Notes under the pieces: generated by a model
The model's input: the letters and a program-made list of their open reading frames with translations, nothing else
Databases searched by the model: none
What the model was told of the DNA's origin: nothing
Shown: one piece after another, positions 9,199 to 17,817 of the stretch
How the letters are laid out: the number at the start of each line of letters is the position of its first letter
How positions within the stretch are numbered: position 1 is the stretch's first letter
Made by a program: the position numbers and the translations under genes
Assembly: GCA_900552495.1 (NCBI GenBank)
Contig: URZY01000007.1
Coordinates: forward strand, 15,181-79,180
DNA from: an uncultured Mycoplasmatota bacterium
Lineage (GTDB): Bacteria > Bacillota_I > Bacilli_A > RF39 > UBA660
Length of the DNA: 64,000 nucleotides
Direction of reading: 5' to 3'

Positions 9199-10362
9199 CT
9201 AAACTCCAAATAATACCTTTTCTGATTTAAAACGTTTAATCATAAACCATAAAATAAATACAACATAACAAATAGTCGAAGCAATTGTAATAAATAAATT
9301 AACATATTCAAAATTACCTGTATATAATTCCAACAATATTGTCGTATAATTTAAAATTGGTATAAAATACATTGAACTAGTAACACTAAATTCTAAATAA
9401 CTCATAAATATCGGTACAATACAAATATAATTTAAAATTTGTCCTGAAGCTTGTGCTTCCTTATAAGATTTAGCTGATGAAGTAATTAAAGTTGCCAACC
9501 CACTTATTAAGAAAGAAGCTATGATACAAATAATTATTCCAAATAATATTGCTACAAAACTAATACTAAAATCTTCATACATTACAAACATTTCTTTTGC
9601 AATACTAAAACTAATAATTGTTAAAGCAAAACCGATTAAGGAAGCAATTGCCCCTACTATTACATTTGCTAAATATTTACCAATAATCAATTCTGTTGTT
9701 GTAATTGGCAATGTCAAAATTGTTTCTAATGTTCCATGCTCTTTCTCTACTGCAATTGCCGATGTTGCCATATTAACAGCTGCTAGTGTAATGGCCATAA
9801 TAATATAAACAAATGAAATATTCATAATAAGTTCCACTAAAAAACTACTTGAGGATAATTCCTCACCAGAAACATTTTTTATTTCTACTTTAAAGTTAGT
9901 AAATACTTCATCTGGATTAATTCCCTTATCAATAAGTTGTAAATCTCCCAAATACTTATTGTAATCATCTAAATAATTAGCCACAAAACTAGTTACATTC
10001 ATACCACTAATACTACTATCTGAATAAATCGTATAAGTGTTTTTTTCTTCGTTCCAAAGAACATAACCATCAATCAAATCCTCTTCAAAATCCTGTTTAG
10101 CCTCTTTAATATCTTGATAACTTTTATATTTTAATCCATATTGTTTTAAAAGTTCCTTATGAACATCATTAACTTCATAATTAACACCAATCTTATAGAC
10201 ATTAGAACTTTCGCCCATCATACTATCTTCCATTAAACCAAACAAAAATATAAATAGCGCTATAACAAAGGGAAAACCAAATATCATAAATAAAGTTTTC
10301 TTATCCCTAAATATCGATCTTATTTCCTTTTTTATTGTTATAAAAATATTTTTCTTATTCAT
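9199..10362 (-). CDS. ABC-2 type permease, NatB-like
   Basis: The layout is that of ABC-2 exporters related to NatB: an N-terminal helix, a large extracytoplasmic domain (about residues 45-170), then five or six C-terminal helices. Upstream of the membrane block is the motif AVEKEHGTLETILTLPI, characteristic of ABC-2 permeases. The start at 10362 gives AGGAGG a five-base spacing; the adjacent ATG at 10365 is too close. It overlaps the end of the ATPase gene, so the two are translationally coupled. Confidence 0.88.
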   Translation of the reverse strand: MNKKNIFITIKKEIRSIFRDKKTLFMIFGFPFVIALFIFLFGLMEDSMMGESSNVYKIGVNYEVNDVHKELLKQYGLKYKSYQDIKEAKQDFEEDLIDGYVLWNEEKNTYTIYSDSSISGMNVTSFVANYLDDYNKYLGDLQLIDKGINPDEVFTNFKVEIKNVSGEELSSSSFLVELIMNISFVYIIMAITLAAVNMATSAIAVEKEHGTLETILTLPITTTELIIGKYLANVIVGAIASLIGFALTIISFSIAKEMFVMYEDFSISFVAILFGIIICIIASFLISGLATLITSSAKSYKEAQASGQILNYICIVPIFMSYLEFSVTSSMYFIPILNYTTILLELYTGNFEYVNLFITIASTICYVVFILWFMIKRFKSEKVLFGV

Positions 10363-11107
10363 CATTTCCTCCTATTAATGCAAAAAAACTATCTCTTAAA
10401 TTACTTGTTTTAGTTTTTTTCTTAATCTCCTCAGGAGTTCCAGTAATAATAATTTTTCCTTTATTAATCATTACAATTTTATCACAAATATTTTCTGCTT
10501 CTTCCATATAATGGGTTGAATATAATACAGTTTTCTTATTCTTCTTTGCCTCTTTAACAACATCTAAAATTACTTTACTAGATATAACATCAAGTCCACT
10601 GGTTGGTTCATCCAAAATATAGTATTTTGGATTATGAACCAAACATCTAGAAATACCTGTTCTTTGATACTGTCCTGTTGATAAAGTATCTATTCTTTGA
10701 TGCATAAAACTTTCCATATCAAATTTCTTTATTATCTCATTAACTCTTCTTTCTAAATCTTCTCCAAAAATACCATAATATTCACCACACATAATCAGTA
10801 ACTCATATGGTGATATATCTTTATATAGCTTAGTATTTCCTGTTAAAAATGCTAATATTTTTCTAACCTTAATCCCGTCGTCTCTATGATTCATCCCATC
10901 AATAATAATTTCTCCACTTGTTGGTACCATAATCCCTGCAATCATTCTTAATAAAGTTGTTTTTCCAGCTCCATTAGGTCCTAAAATACCAACAACTTCA
11001 CCCTCTTTTGCAGTAAATGAAATACTATCATCTGCTTTAAATGTAATGGCTTCTTTTTTACTAATCTTTTTAGTAAATTCTTTCGTAATATTTTTTACCT
11101 CTAACAC
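10355..11107 (-). CDS. ABC transporter ATPase, NatA-like
   Basis: About 250 residues with Walker A GPNGAGKTT, the signature STGQYQRTGI (a variant of LSGGQ with Thr-Gly), Walker B YILDEP and the switch His (STHYMEE). The GTG at 11107 sits seven bases after AAGGAGG and begins MLEVKNITKEF; the ATG at 11113 abuts the RBS and is unlikely. With the overlapping permease it forms a NatAB-type exporter, classically Na+ or drug efflux; the substrate is not shown by sequence. Confidence 0.9.
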   Translation of the reverse strand: MLEVKNITKEFTKKISKKEAITFKADDSISFTAKEGEVVGILGPNGAGKTTLLRMIAGIMVPTSGEIIIDGMNHRDDGIKVRKILAFLTGNTKLYKDISPYELLIMCGEYYGIFGEDLERRVNEIIKKFDMESFMHQRIDTLSTGQYQRTGISRCLVHNPKYYILDEPTSGLDVISSKVILDVVKEAKKNKKTVLYSTHYMEEAENICDKIVMINKGKIIITGTPEEIKKKTKTSNLRDSFFALIGGNDE

Positions 11108-11227
11108 CCACATACCTCCTTGTCATACTACAATTTCAAATATACCATAACTTTTTCAAAAAAGATATAAATAAAAATAAATCTAGTAATAAATTATATA
11201 CTAGGATATAATGACTATGGTGATAAT

Positions 11228-12085
11228 ATGAAAATAATAGATTCTTGGATATTTTGGGTTTTAATTTATCTAGTATCCGCAGTCTTATTCTCTCAAAGTT
11301 TGAAAAAAGCTAATCGCAATATGAAGAATCCCGGTTCTCTAACTATTTTATTAGAAATTTTTACAGGTCTCTTTTCTTTATTGATGATTCCCATATTTGA
11401 TATAAAATTTACGCCCAGTCTAAACACCGTACTTACCCTTCTAATTGTAATTTGTATTTATGCAATAACTGATCGATTGAATACTGAGGCTCGATATGGT
11501 TTGGAAACATCTACTTTTAGTATGGTTAAAAGGCTATCAACGGTTTTTATGATTATCTTTGGTTTCATCTTTTTAAAAGAACCTATCATTTTAAACAAAA
11601 TTCTTGGCTCTCTTCTGATAATAATTTCAAATATAATTCTCACCTATGATAAAGGGAAATTTCAAATTAACAAATACTTTCTTATGGCCGTAATATCACA
11701 ATTTTTATTTGCTATAGCAATGATTATCAACGTAGATATTTATAATCATTTCAATCTTGCATTTTATACCTGGCTTACAGTAACCGGACCCGCTATCTTA
11801 ATTTCACTCTTAGGCCGACATTCACTAAAAGATTTAAAAGCAGAATTTAATTGTTATGACAAACCAACTTTTTTAATTGCCTGCTTTGCATGGGCTTTAA
11901 TGTTAAATTCTTCCATTAGATCCTACCAATTGGGAAGTATCATTATCGTAGCTTCACTCTTTTCCCTAACTCCTATCCTTAATTCTTTAGCAGAACTATT
12001 AATAAATAAAGATAAAAATAAACTTACTCAAAAAATAATTATCTCAATACTCTTACTTATTGGAGCAATTCTAGTAAATTTATAA
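11228..12085 (+). CDS. DMT/EamA-family permease
   Basis: 285 residues with ten hydrophobic segments arranged as two five-helix halves, as in the drug/metabolite transporter superfamily. The start has GGTGAT upstream. It is divergent from the ABC exporter. The substrate is unknown. It ends about 20 bases before the pyrH promoter. Confidence 0.8.
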   Translation: MKIIDSWIFWVLIYLVSAVLFSQSLKKANRNMKNPGSLTILLEIFTGLFSLLMIPIFDIKFTPSLNTVLTLLIVICIYAITDRLNTEARYGLETSTFSMVKRLSTVFMIIFGFIFLKEPIILNKILGSLLIIISNIILTYDKGKFQINKYFLMAVISQFLFAIAMIINVDIYNHFNLAFYTWLTVTGPAILISLLGRHSLKDLKAEFNCYDKPTFLIACFAWALMLNSSIRSYQLGSIIIVASLFSLTPILNSLAELLINKDKNKLTQKIIISILLLIGAILVNL

Positions 12086-12104
12086 ATCACTTTATCCAAT
12101 AAGA

Positions 12105-12133
12105 TTGCTTATAACTAAAATTTAGTGTATTAT
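12105..12133 (+). promoter_or_regulatory. pyrH: Sigma-A promoter of the pyrH leader
   Basis: TTGCTT (12105-12110), a 17-base spacer and TATTAT (12128-12133). The predicted start, near 12140, falls at the edge of the leader's Shine-Dalgarno, so the 5' UTR is very short. Confidence 0.7.
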
Positions 12134-12153
12134 TAATATAGGAGGAGATAAAT

Positions 12154-12243
12154 ATGATACAAAAACAACCATTCATTTTTATCTCTAAATCATTACTAAG
12201 ACTTATTGTTTTTAATAACAATAAGTTTTTTTATAGGAGGTAA
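12154..12243 (+). CDS. Leader peptide upstream of pyrH
   Basis: A 29-codon ORF begins at ATG 12154 with an excellent RBS (AGGAGGAG) and ends at TAA 12241-12243, one base before the pyrH ATG. Its peptide starts MIQKQPFIFISKSLL and ends NNNKFFYRR. The reading frame runs through a full intrinsic terminator, and its last two codons, AGG AGG, are the pyrH Shine-Dalgarno. The coding strand is strongly U-rich before the hairpin. The peptide itself probably has no function; translation of it would govern the hairpin. Confidence 0.65.
   Translation: MIQKQPFIFISKSLLRLIVFNNNKFFYRR
12201..12232 (+). terminator. Intrinsic terminator inside the pyrH leader (attenuator)
   Basis: A perfect 10-bp stem, ACTTATTGTT/AACAATAAGT, with a six-base loop is followed by seven T's and then directly by the pyrH RBS. 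It lies downstream of the leader promoter, so its readthrough would set pyrH expression. It could also serve the upstream permease gene. Confidence 0.75.
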
Positions 12244-12244
12244 A

Positions 12245-12958
12245 ATGAAATATCAAAGAATTTTATTAAAATTAAGTGGAGAATCTCTTGCTGGAGAAAA
12301 CAAAACAGGTATTGATTTCGATAAAGTATTAAGTATATGCAAAGAAATAGCTGATGTTGCATCATGCGGTGTTGAAGTAGCAATTGTCGTAGGTGGTGGT
12401 AACTTTTGGCGTGGCAGAAGCAATACACAAATGGACCGTTGTTCATCAGACTATATTGGAATGTTAGCGACCACAATGAATGCCTTAGCCTTAGGAGATG
12501 CCTTCAAACAATTAAATCAACCTGTTAGAGTCCAAACCGGTGTTGAAATGCGCCAAATTGCTGAATACTACATTAAAGACCGGGCTATCAAACATTTAAC
12601 AAATAATAGAGTCGTTATTTTTGGTTGTGGAACCGGTTCACCTTTTTTCTCAACTGATACCGCTGCTGCTCTCCGCGCAGCCGAAATCAATGCTGATGCC
12701 GTTTTAAAAGCTACAAATGTTGATGGAATTTATACTAAAGATCCCAAAAAACATCAAGATGCTCAAAAAATATCCAAAATAACCTATCTTGATGTTTTAA
12801 ATCAAAAACTTAACGTCATGGATACTACCGCTACTTCCCTTTGTATGGACAATAATATTCCAATTATTGTCTTCAATATAAATGAAAAAAACAATCTAAA
12901 AAAAGTAATTGCCGGTGAAAAGATAGGTACAACTGTTACAAACGAAAAAGAGGATTAA
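12245..12958 (+). CDS. pyrH: UMP kinase
   Basis: Phosphorylates UMP to UDP in pyrimidine nucleotide synthesis. It is a typical amino-acid-kinase-fold PyrH of 237 residues: RILLKLSGESL at the N-terminus, VVGGGNFWRG, GTGSPFFSTDTAAALRA, and NVDGIYTKDP. The ATG at 12245 has AGGAGG four bases upstream; an earlier TTG in the same frame lies in the terminator stem and is rejected. In most Bacillota pyrH sits between tsf and frr; here it stands alone behind its own attenuator-like leader. Confidence 0.95.
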   Translation: MKYQRILLKLSGESLAGENKTGIDFDKVLSICKEIADVASCGVEVAIVVGGGNFWRGRSNTQMDRCSSDYIGMLATTMNALALGDAFKQLNQPVRVQTGVEMRQIAEYYIKDRAIKHLTNNRVVIFGCGTGSPFFSTDTAAALRAAEINADAVLKATNVDGIYTKDPKKHQDAQKISKITYLDVLNQKLNVMDTTATSLCMDNNIPIIVFNINEKNNLKKVIAGEKIGTTVTNEKED

Positions 12959-12973
12959 ACCTCCTTTTATTTT
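12946..12973. terminator. Probable convergent terminator, pyrH / htrA
   Basis: A GAGG/CCTC stem is extended by A/T pairs around a one-base bulge, with T-rich tails on both sides. It contains the pyrH stop codon. Confidence 0.45.
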
Positions 12974-14154
12974 AAAGTAACTTTTACTTCTCGCTCTGCA
13001 AAACTTCGTCCATTCTCATAAACTATTGTTAAACTTATTTTATCTCCTGATTTGCATTTTTTTAACACATTACTAATTGTTTCAACACTCTTAACTTCGC
13101 TGCCTTCAATATTAGTAATAATATCTCCTACCCGAAGTGAAGCATTCATAGCTGCACTATCATCTTCAACTGCCGAAATATAAAAACCAGTCGTTGGGCT
13201 TGTAATCATACTTCCCGTTATTCCTAACAAAACACCATTATCTTCAGCATCTTCCGTTGTTTTTCCATTCATCAAATCAGTAATTAATTCATCCACATCA
13301 CTAATTGGAATTGCAAAACCCATTCCTTCAACACTAGCTTCGCTAGTTCCGCTAGATGAATACTTAGCCGAATTAATGCCAACAACTTCTCCCTTACTAT
13401 TAAGCAAAGCTCCACCACTATTACCACCATTAATAGCTGCATCAATTTGAATCATTTTATTAGTTATACCATCAATTGTAACCTCACGATTAATAGCACT
13501 AACAACTCCTGTAGTAACAGATTGTCCATATCCAAGGGCATTACCAATAGCAATAACACCATTACCAACTTTCAACTTACTGCTATCTCCCATAGTCGCA
13601 ATTTTAATAGCTTCTAAAGTATCATTATCCAAATCAGCTAATTTAACAGAAATTACTGCTACATCACGTGAAGATGAGCCGCCTTTAATCGTAGCATCAA
13701 CACTTTTTTCATTAATGAATTGTACACTTAATTCATCAGTATCAGCAACAACATGATTATTAGTTAAAATTAAAAGTTCTTCATCATTTTTTCCAATTAT
13801 AATTCCAGAACCAGCTCCTTCAGCATATTGACTGCTTCCAAAAAAGCTTGGTCCAAATCTACCACTAGAAACAAGTGTCTTACTAGTGATTGATACTATT
13901 GATGGCATTACATTACTAACAACATCAGAAACATCAGTCATATAAACACCATCACCAGTACTTGTATTACTAGAAACATCGGTATACTTAAGTTCTACAT
14001 TTTTCTTTCCGAAATTAAGACCTAACTTATCACTTAAAAAATAAGCTCCTAATCCCCCAAATACTAAAGTCAAAACACATCCGACCACAATTAAAATTAT
14101 TAAAATCTTATTAGTTTTCTGTGGTCTATTAATATTATTTTGTTCATTAATCAT
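12967..14154 (-). CDS. htrA: HtrA/DegP-like membrane serine protease
   Basis: A membrane-anchored quality-control protease of the S1C family acting outside the membrane. The sequence shows an N-terminal helix (about 20-42), a trypsin-like domain with catalytic His (LTNNHVVAD), Asp (SSRDVAVISV) and Ser (NGGNSGGALLN), then one PDZ domain. The ATG at 14154 has AGAGGG seven bases upstream, which decides it over the GTG at 14172. Length (395) is normal for Gram-positive HtrA. It is monocistronic. Confidence 0.93.
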   Translation of the reverse strand: MINEQNNINRPQKTNKILIILIVVGCVLTLVFGGLGAYFLSDKLGLNFGKKNVELKYTDVSSNTSTGDGVYMTDVSDVVSNVMPSIVSITSKTLVSSGRFGPSFFGSSQYAEGAGSGIIIGKNDEELLILTNNHVVADTDELSVQFINEKSVDATIKGGSSSRDVAVISVKLADLDNDTLEAIKIATMGDSSKLKVGNGVIAIGNALGYGQSVTTGVVSAINREVTIDGITNKMIQIDAAINGGNSGGALLNSKGEVVGINSAKYSSSGTSEASVEGMGFAIPISDVDELITDLMNGKTTEDAEDNGVLLGITGSMITSPTTGFYISAVEDDSAAMNASLRVGDIITNIEGSEVKSVETISNVLKKCKSGDKISLTIVYENGRSFAEREVKVTLK

Positions 14155-14254
14155 TAAACTACCCTCTTTCACAAAACAGTATATTTCTTAAATATGAACA
14201 AATTATGACAAAAATAAGAAATTATTGTGAAAAAGCATTTTTATATTACACCTA

Positions 14255-14608
14255 TTACATATTTCTTTTAATCTCATCAACTTCTCGTTGTAAAGCATAA
14301 ATCATCTTTTGCATCATTAAAATAGTACTTTCGCGATCGCCAGACTGATTACTATTACCATTACTATTACTATTACCATTTGGAAAAGTGTCCGCATTAT
14401 TTCTACCTGTCTCTGTTGAATCATTGGGCTCCAATCCTCTCTCCTGCATTACGGCTCGATAAAAGGCATTAGTAGACAAAACTTGGGCAACAAGCATCAA
14501 CCAGTTTCCAACTGCATTTTGTTCATTAGCAGTCATATCATCAAGCAAAATATAACCGACAGCCACTGCACTCAAAGAAAAAATTTTAGGATTAATATTT
14601 GGCAGCAT
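14255..14608 (-). CDS. Small conserved-looking protein of unknown function
   Basis: 117 residues. The first half (MLPNINPKIFSLSAVAVG...) is mildly hydrophobic and helical, the middle is an Asn/Ser/Gly-rich linker (about 70-90), and the end is a short coiled-coil-like helix. There is no export signal that I trust. The start at 14608 follows GTGGTGATT. I do not recognise the family. It lies between htrA and the tRNA-Cys unit. Confidence 0.7.
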   Translation of the reverse strand: MLPNINPKIFSLSAVAVGYILLDDMTANEQNAVGNWLMLVAQVLSTNAFYRAVMQERGLEPNDSTETGRNNADTFPNGNSNSNGNSNQSGDRESTILMMQKMIYALQREVDEIKRNM

Positions 14609-14708
14609 TATAATCACCACTATTAAAGCATATTCAACTAAAGTTTTTATTTTGATTTTTTAAAGAATTAAAATGGAATTATTATCATAAATTTATTATA
14701 TAGACCAA

Positions 14709-14737
14709 TTGACAAATCAAAATGAATAGTGTAAAAT
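14709..14737 (+). promoter_or_regulatory. Sigma-A promoter of tRNA-Cys/tRNA-Gly
   Basis: A perfect TTGACA (14709-14714), 17-base spacer and TAAAAT (14732-14737), 21 bases before tRNA-Cys. Confidence 0.85.
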
Positions 14738-14758
14738 CATAAGTACGTAAAGCAATTC

Positions 14759-14832
14759 GGGGCTTTAGCCAAGTGGTAAGGCGTGGGTCTGCAACACCCT
14801 GATCACCGGTTCAAATCCGGTAGGCCCCTCCA
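14759..14832 (+). tRNA. tRNA-Cys (GCA)
   Basis: Acceptor GGGGCTT/AGGCCCC, loop CTGCAAC with anticodon GCA, T-arm CCGGT/TCCGG type pairing and encoded CCA. Confidence 0.95.
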
Positions 14833-14836
14833 TTTT

Positions 14837-14911
14837 GCGAATGTGGTTCAATGGTTAGAATACGGCCTTGCCAAGGCTGTGATGGGGGTTCGATTCCCCT
14901 CATTCGCTCCA
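14837..14911 (+). tRNA. tRNA-Gly (GCC)
   Basis: Acceptor GCGAATG/CATTCGC, loop TTGCCAA with anticodon GCC, and encoded CCA. It is the last chromosomal gene before the mobilizable element. Confidence 0.95.
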
Positions 14912-14920
14912 TTTGAAAAC

Positions 14921-14956
14921 AACTTACGAACCTATATGGTTGCGTAAGTTTTTATT
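14921..14956 (+). terminator. Terminator of tRNA-Cys/tRNA-Gly
   Basis: AACTTACG/CGTAAGTT with an inner AACC/GGTT stem (one bulged G) and a T-rich tail. Confidence 0.8.
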
Positions 14957-15039
14957 TTATCTTTTAATCGAACCCACGTGAGTCGCTTGGAAGATATATA
15001 AGTACAATGTTCTCTTTCTAGAAAGGAGGACATTTTTTT

Positions 15040-15318
15040 ATGCTTGATTTTAAAACTATTGAAATACTAGAACCAAATACTGAAATTCTAGAGATCATTA
15101 AAAGTTATTCTTATAAAATTAAAAAAGGAAAAATAAAACACTTACCGAAAACAAATTTACAGTTTATTGAACCAACACAGTACATAATTAAATATCCTAT
15201 TAATCTTACAATACTAGAATATAAAGTAAATGAGATTAGTAATAAACCATTTTATATTAAAGCGTATAACGAAAAGTATAATCTCAAAGAAATTAAGCAA
15301 ATTCTTACAAAAATTTAA
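15040..15318 (+). CDS. Small hypothetical protein at element left end
   Basis: 92 residues, lysine- and isoleucine-rich, with the strong RBS AAAGGAGGAC. There is no signal peptide or membrane helix, and I do not recognise a family. It lies between the tRNA-Gly terminator and the recombinase gene, so it is either the first gene of the element or the last chromosomal gene. Confidence 0.65.
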   Translation: MLDFKTIEILEPNTEILEIIKSYSYKIKKGKIKHLPKTNLQFIEPTQYIIKYPINLTILEYKVNEISNKPFYIKAYNEKYNLKEIKQILTKI

Positions 15319-15429
15319 TTTTATCCCCCTATAACCATCTTTAAAATGCCAAACAAATGAAAGATATATTAAAATTTGTGACTTAACTTTTTTGGTCTAA
15401 GTGGGGAAACAAGTGAGGAGATGATTTTA

Positions 15430-17211
15430 TTGAGATGTGGAATTTATGTAAGAGTTAGTACTGATGATCAAAGAGATAATGGATATTCTATTGATTCACA
15501 ACTTCGTATGATTAAAGAATATTGTGATAAAAATGAATATGACATTATGGATGTATATAATGATGCTGGTCATTCTGGAAAAGATTTAATGAGACCAGAA
15601 ATGCAAAGATTATTAAAAGATATTAAAGCTAAAAAGATTGATAAGTTGATTGCTATTAAAGTCGATAGACTAACAAGAAATAATTATGATGGTTTTTGGC
15701 TACTAAATTATTGCGAAGAACATGATGTAAAAATTGAACTTATACTAGAGCCTTATGATGTATCTACTGCTAATGGTGAAATGATATTTGGTATGAATTT
15801 AGTATTTGGTCAAAGAGAACGAAAAGAAATTAGTGCTAGGACTAAAAGAGCTATGGAAGAAATGGCTTTAAAACATATTCATCCTAGTAAAGCACCTTAT
15901 GGCTATATTAGAAATAAAGAAACTGGTTATTTGGAAATTGAACCTATTGAAGCACAAGTTGTTAAAGAAATATTTGAATTATGCAAACAAAGACATTCTA
16001 CTAGAGGTATTGCTACTATTATGAGAGATAATAATGCTTATTTAAGCCAAGGTAAATGGAAAAGTGATAGAATTTATAAGATACTTACTAATTCTATTTA
16101 TATTGGTGTATTTGAATACGGAAAATACAGAAGAAAATCACAAGATATTTTAAAAGTAAATAATTATTGTGAACCTATTATTGATATTGAAACTTGGAAT
16201 ATTACAAGAAAAAATCTAGAAAAAAATAAGCATCCTAATTATGGAGAACATATACATTTATTTACTGGAATAATAAAATGTCCTAATTGTGGAAATATAT
16301 TATCTTCTACTAATTCTTTTAAACATAGTGGAACACCTAAACAAAAAACTTACTATCATTTAACTTGTAAAAATCCTAATTGTAAGTCAAAAGGACTTCA
16401 TTATAGTTCAGATAAAATTGAAAAACGATTAGGAAGAATTTTAAATGAATTAACAAGATATATGTATGAACGTAAAAATGAAATCATAGTTTGTAATTCT
16501 AATAGGTCTAAAGAATTAAAAGAAATCGATAAAGCTATTGATAAATTAAAACTACAAGAGAAAAAATTAGTAGATTTATATTTAACTTCTAATTTGAATG
16601 TCGATGCGATTAATCATAAAAACGAGATGATAAAAAAGGAAATTCAAAAATTAAATAATAAGAAAGATGCATTAGACCCAGATAATGAATTTAAAGAATA
16701 TACTCTAGAACTGTCTAAAAAGCTAGATTGTTCTAAAGAGAACGATGAATATATATTTACTAACAATTTAGGATTTTCATTTGTCTGGGATAGTTTAAAT
16801 AGAAAAACTAAGAGAGATTTAATTCAAAGATTAATAGCAAATTTAGAAATAGAAAGAGATAGAAATTACAATATTGAAATTAAAAATATTAAGTTTACTG
16901 ATGAATTTATTTCTAAAAGTAATAAGGAATATCTAGAATACTTGAATGATATTTTGGAAGATAGCGAAATTGGAATTAAGTATAAAGGTCAAATTGATAA
17001 GAAAGAGTTAAAAAAATTATCTAGTAAATATACAATTATTTCACTACAAAAATATGAAAACAATGAATATTCAGAGAAAGAATTAAACATTTATTTAGAA
17101 TTATTCAAGGAACATTTTTATTATGATGGTATTATTAATTGTCCTTATATTGAAAATAATTTAGTTGTTGATCAACTTCTATTAATACCCAAAAGAAAGG
17201 AAACGATGTAA
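15430..17211 (+). CDS. Large serine recombinase
   Basis: Catalyses site-specific integration and excision through a serine-DNA link. The N-terminal resolvase domain shows YVRVSTDDQ with the nucleophile Ser, then IDSQ and KVDRLTRN. The Recombinase domain follows (APYGYIRN, then NSIYIGVFEYG), a zinc ribbon with CPNCGN and CKNPNC, and a long coiled coil. Length, about 593, is normal for transposon and phage serine integrases. I place the start at TTG 15430, nine bases after GAGGAG; the ATG at 15421 touches the RBS. It probably moves the surrounding element. Confidence 0.9.
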   Translation: MRCGIYVRVSTDDQRDNGYSIDSQLRMIKEYCDKNEYDIMDVYNDAGHSGKDLMRPEMQRLLKDIKAKKIDKLIAIKVDRLTRNNYDGFWLLNYCEEHDVKIELILEPYDVSTANGEMIFGMNLVFGQRERKEISARTKRAMEEMALKHIHPSKAPYGYIRNKETGYLEIEPIEAQVVKEIFELCKQRHSTRGIATIMRDNNAYLSQGKWKSDRIYKILTNSIYIGVFEYGKYRRKSQDILKVNNYCEPIIDIETWNITRKNLEKNKHPNYGEHIHLFTGIIKCPNCGNILSSTNSFKHSGTPKQKTYYHLTCKNPNCKSKGLHYSSDKIEKRLGRILNELTRYMYERKNEIIVCNSNRSKELKEIDKAIDKLKLQEKKLVDLYLTSNLNVDAINHKNEMIKKEIQKLNNKKDALDPDNEFKEYTLELSKKLDCSKENDEYIFTNNLGFSFVWDSLNRKTKRDLIQRLIANLEIERDRNYNIEIKNIKFTDEFISKSNKEYLEYLNDILEDSEIGIKYKGQIDKKELKKLSSKYTIISLQKYENNEYSEKELNIYLELFKEHFYYDGIINCPYIENNLVVDQLLLIPKRKETM

Positions 17212-17388
17212 ATGAAAGATAAAAACGATAAAGTTATTTGTGTTTATGATGAAAAAGGAAAGAATGTTCAAGAAGTAATACTTGAAGCTTTTGAAAAATT
17301 TTTGAAAATAAAACTTAAAAACAATTCTTTTTCAGCTAGTAATAAGAAAGGAAATGATAAAAATGACAATAAAATATTTAAAAATTAA
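17212..17388 (+). CDS. Small accessory protein following the recombinase
   Basis: 58 codons starting at the ATG right after the recombinase stop, with AAAGGAAACG as RBS. The peptide begins MKDKNDKVICVYDEKGK and then has a short amphipathic helix. Small proteins in this position next to serine recombinases are common in mobilizable elements, and some control excision; that role is only a guess. It overlaps the next gene. Confidence 0.6.
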   Translation: MKDKNDKVICVYDEKGKNVQEVILEAFEKFLKIKLKNNSFSASNKKGNDKNDNKIFKN

Positions 17389-17713
17389 TAGTTTTGTTTT
17401 ACCGAATTTAGTTACAAAAAATAGTAAAAGTAAAATAAATAAGTATGGATTATTACGATTAGATTATTTAAAAACTCATAAGAAAGCATTATATGAAACA
17501 CTTCTTATGAAAGGAGAACTTGATAAACATCTTAATTCAATTAGTAAATTATGTGAAGAAAGATTAAATATTTTAATGAATAAATATGTAAAAAATGATG
17601 AAAAACTATCTGAAAAAAATAAAAAGTTTAATCAATTAGAATGGGTAAAAATCATGAACAATTATAAAAATTGTGCTGAAGAAGTAATCTTTAAAGAATT
17701 AATTTATGTATAG
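17363..17713 (+). CDS. Hypothetical element protein, TnpV-like size and position
   Basis: About 116 residues, helical and lysine-rich (MTIKYLKINSFVLPNL). The ATG at 17363 has AAAGGA ten bases upstream; the ATG at 17354 is too close to it. The middle has LDKHLNSISKLCEER, a pattern I associate with TnpV-type transposon accessory proteins, without certainty. It lies just before the candidate oriT. Confidence 0.6.
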   Translation: MTIKYLKINSFVLPNLVTKNSKSKINKYGLLRLDYLKTHKKALYETLLMKGELDKHLNSISKLCEERLNILMNKYVKNDEKLSEKNKKFNQLEWVKIMNNYKNCAEEVIFKELIYV

Positions 17714-17734
17714 TCTGTGAGTACACTTTGTATT

Positions 17735-17812
17735 TTTAGTATTAGCCAGCACTGCAAGTTTACTCCCGCCACTTGCTTATTTGCGGGAATTCTCCCAAAC
17801 CCTAAAATGGAA
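17735..17812 (+). other. Candidate origin of transfer (oriT)
   Basis: This intergenic stretch between accessory genes and the MobC-like gene is unusually GC-rich for the element. It holds two interleaved inverted repeats: GCAAGT (17754-17759) with ACTTGC (17771-17776), and CCCGC (17765-17769) with GCGGG (17783-17787). Hairpins directly before mobC are typical of relaxase-processed origins. No nick site can be assigned from sequence alone. Confidence 0.4.
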
Positions 17813-17817
17813 AGAAG

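Noticed and set aside
12206..12244. TTG start extending pyrH upstream by 13 codons
   Set aside because: It lies in the terminator stem, has no RBS, and the ATG at 12245 has a perfect AGGAGG and matches the family's N-terminus.
14837..14956. tRNA-Gly 3' end as attachment site of the element
   Set aside because: No copy of the tRNA tail is seen at the right side, and the element encodes a serine rather than tyrosine recombinase, which seldom uses tRNA genes.
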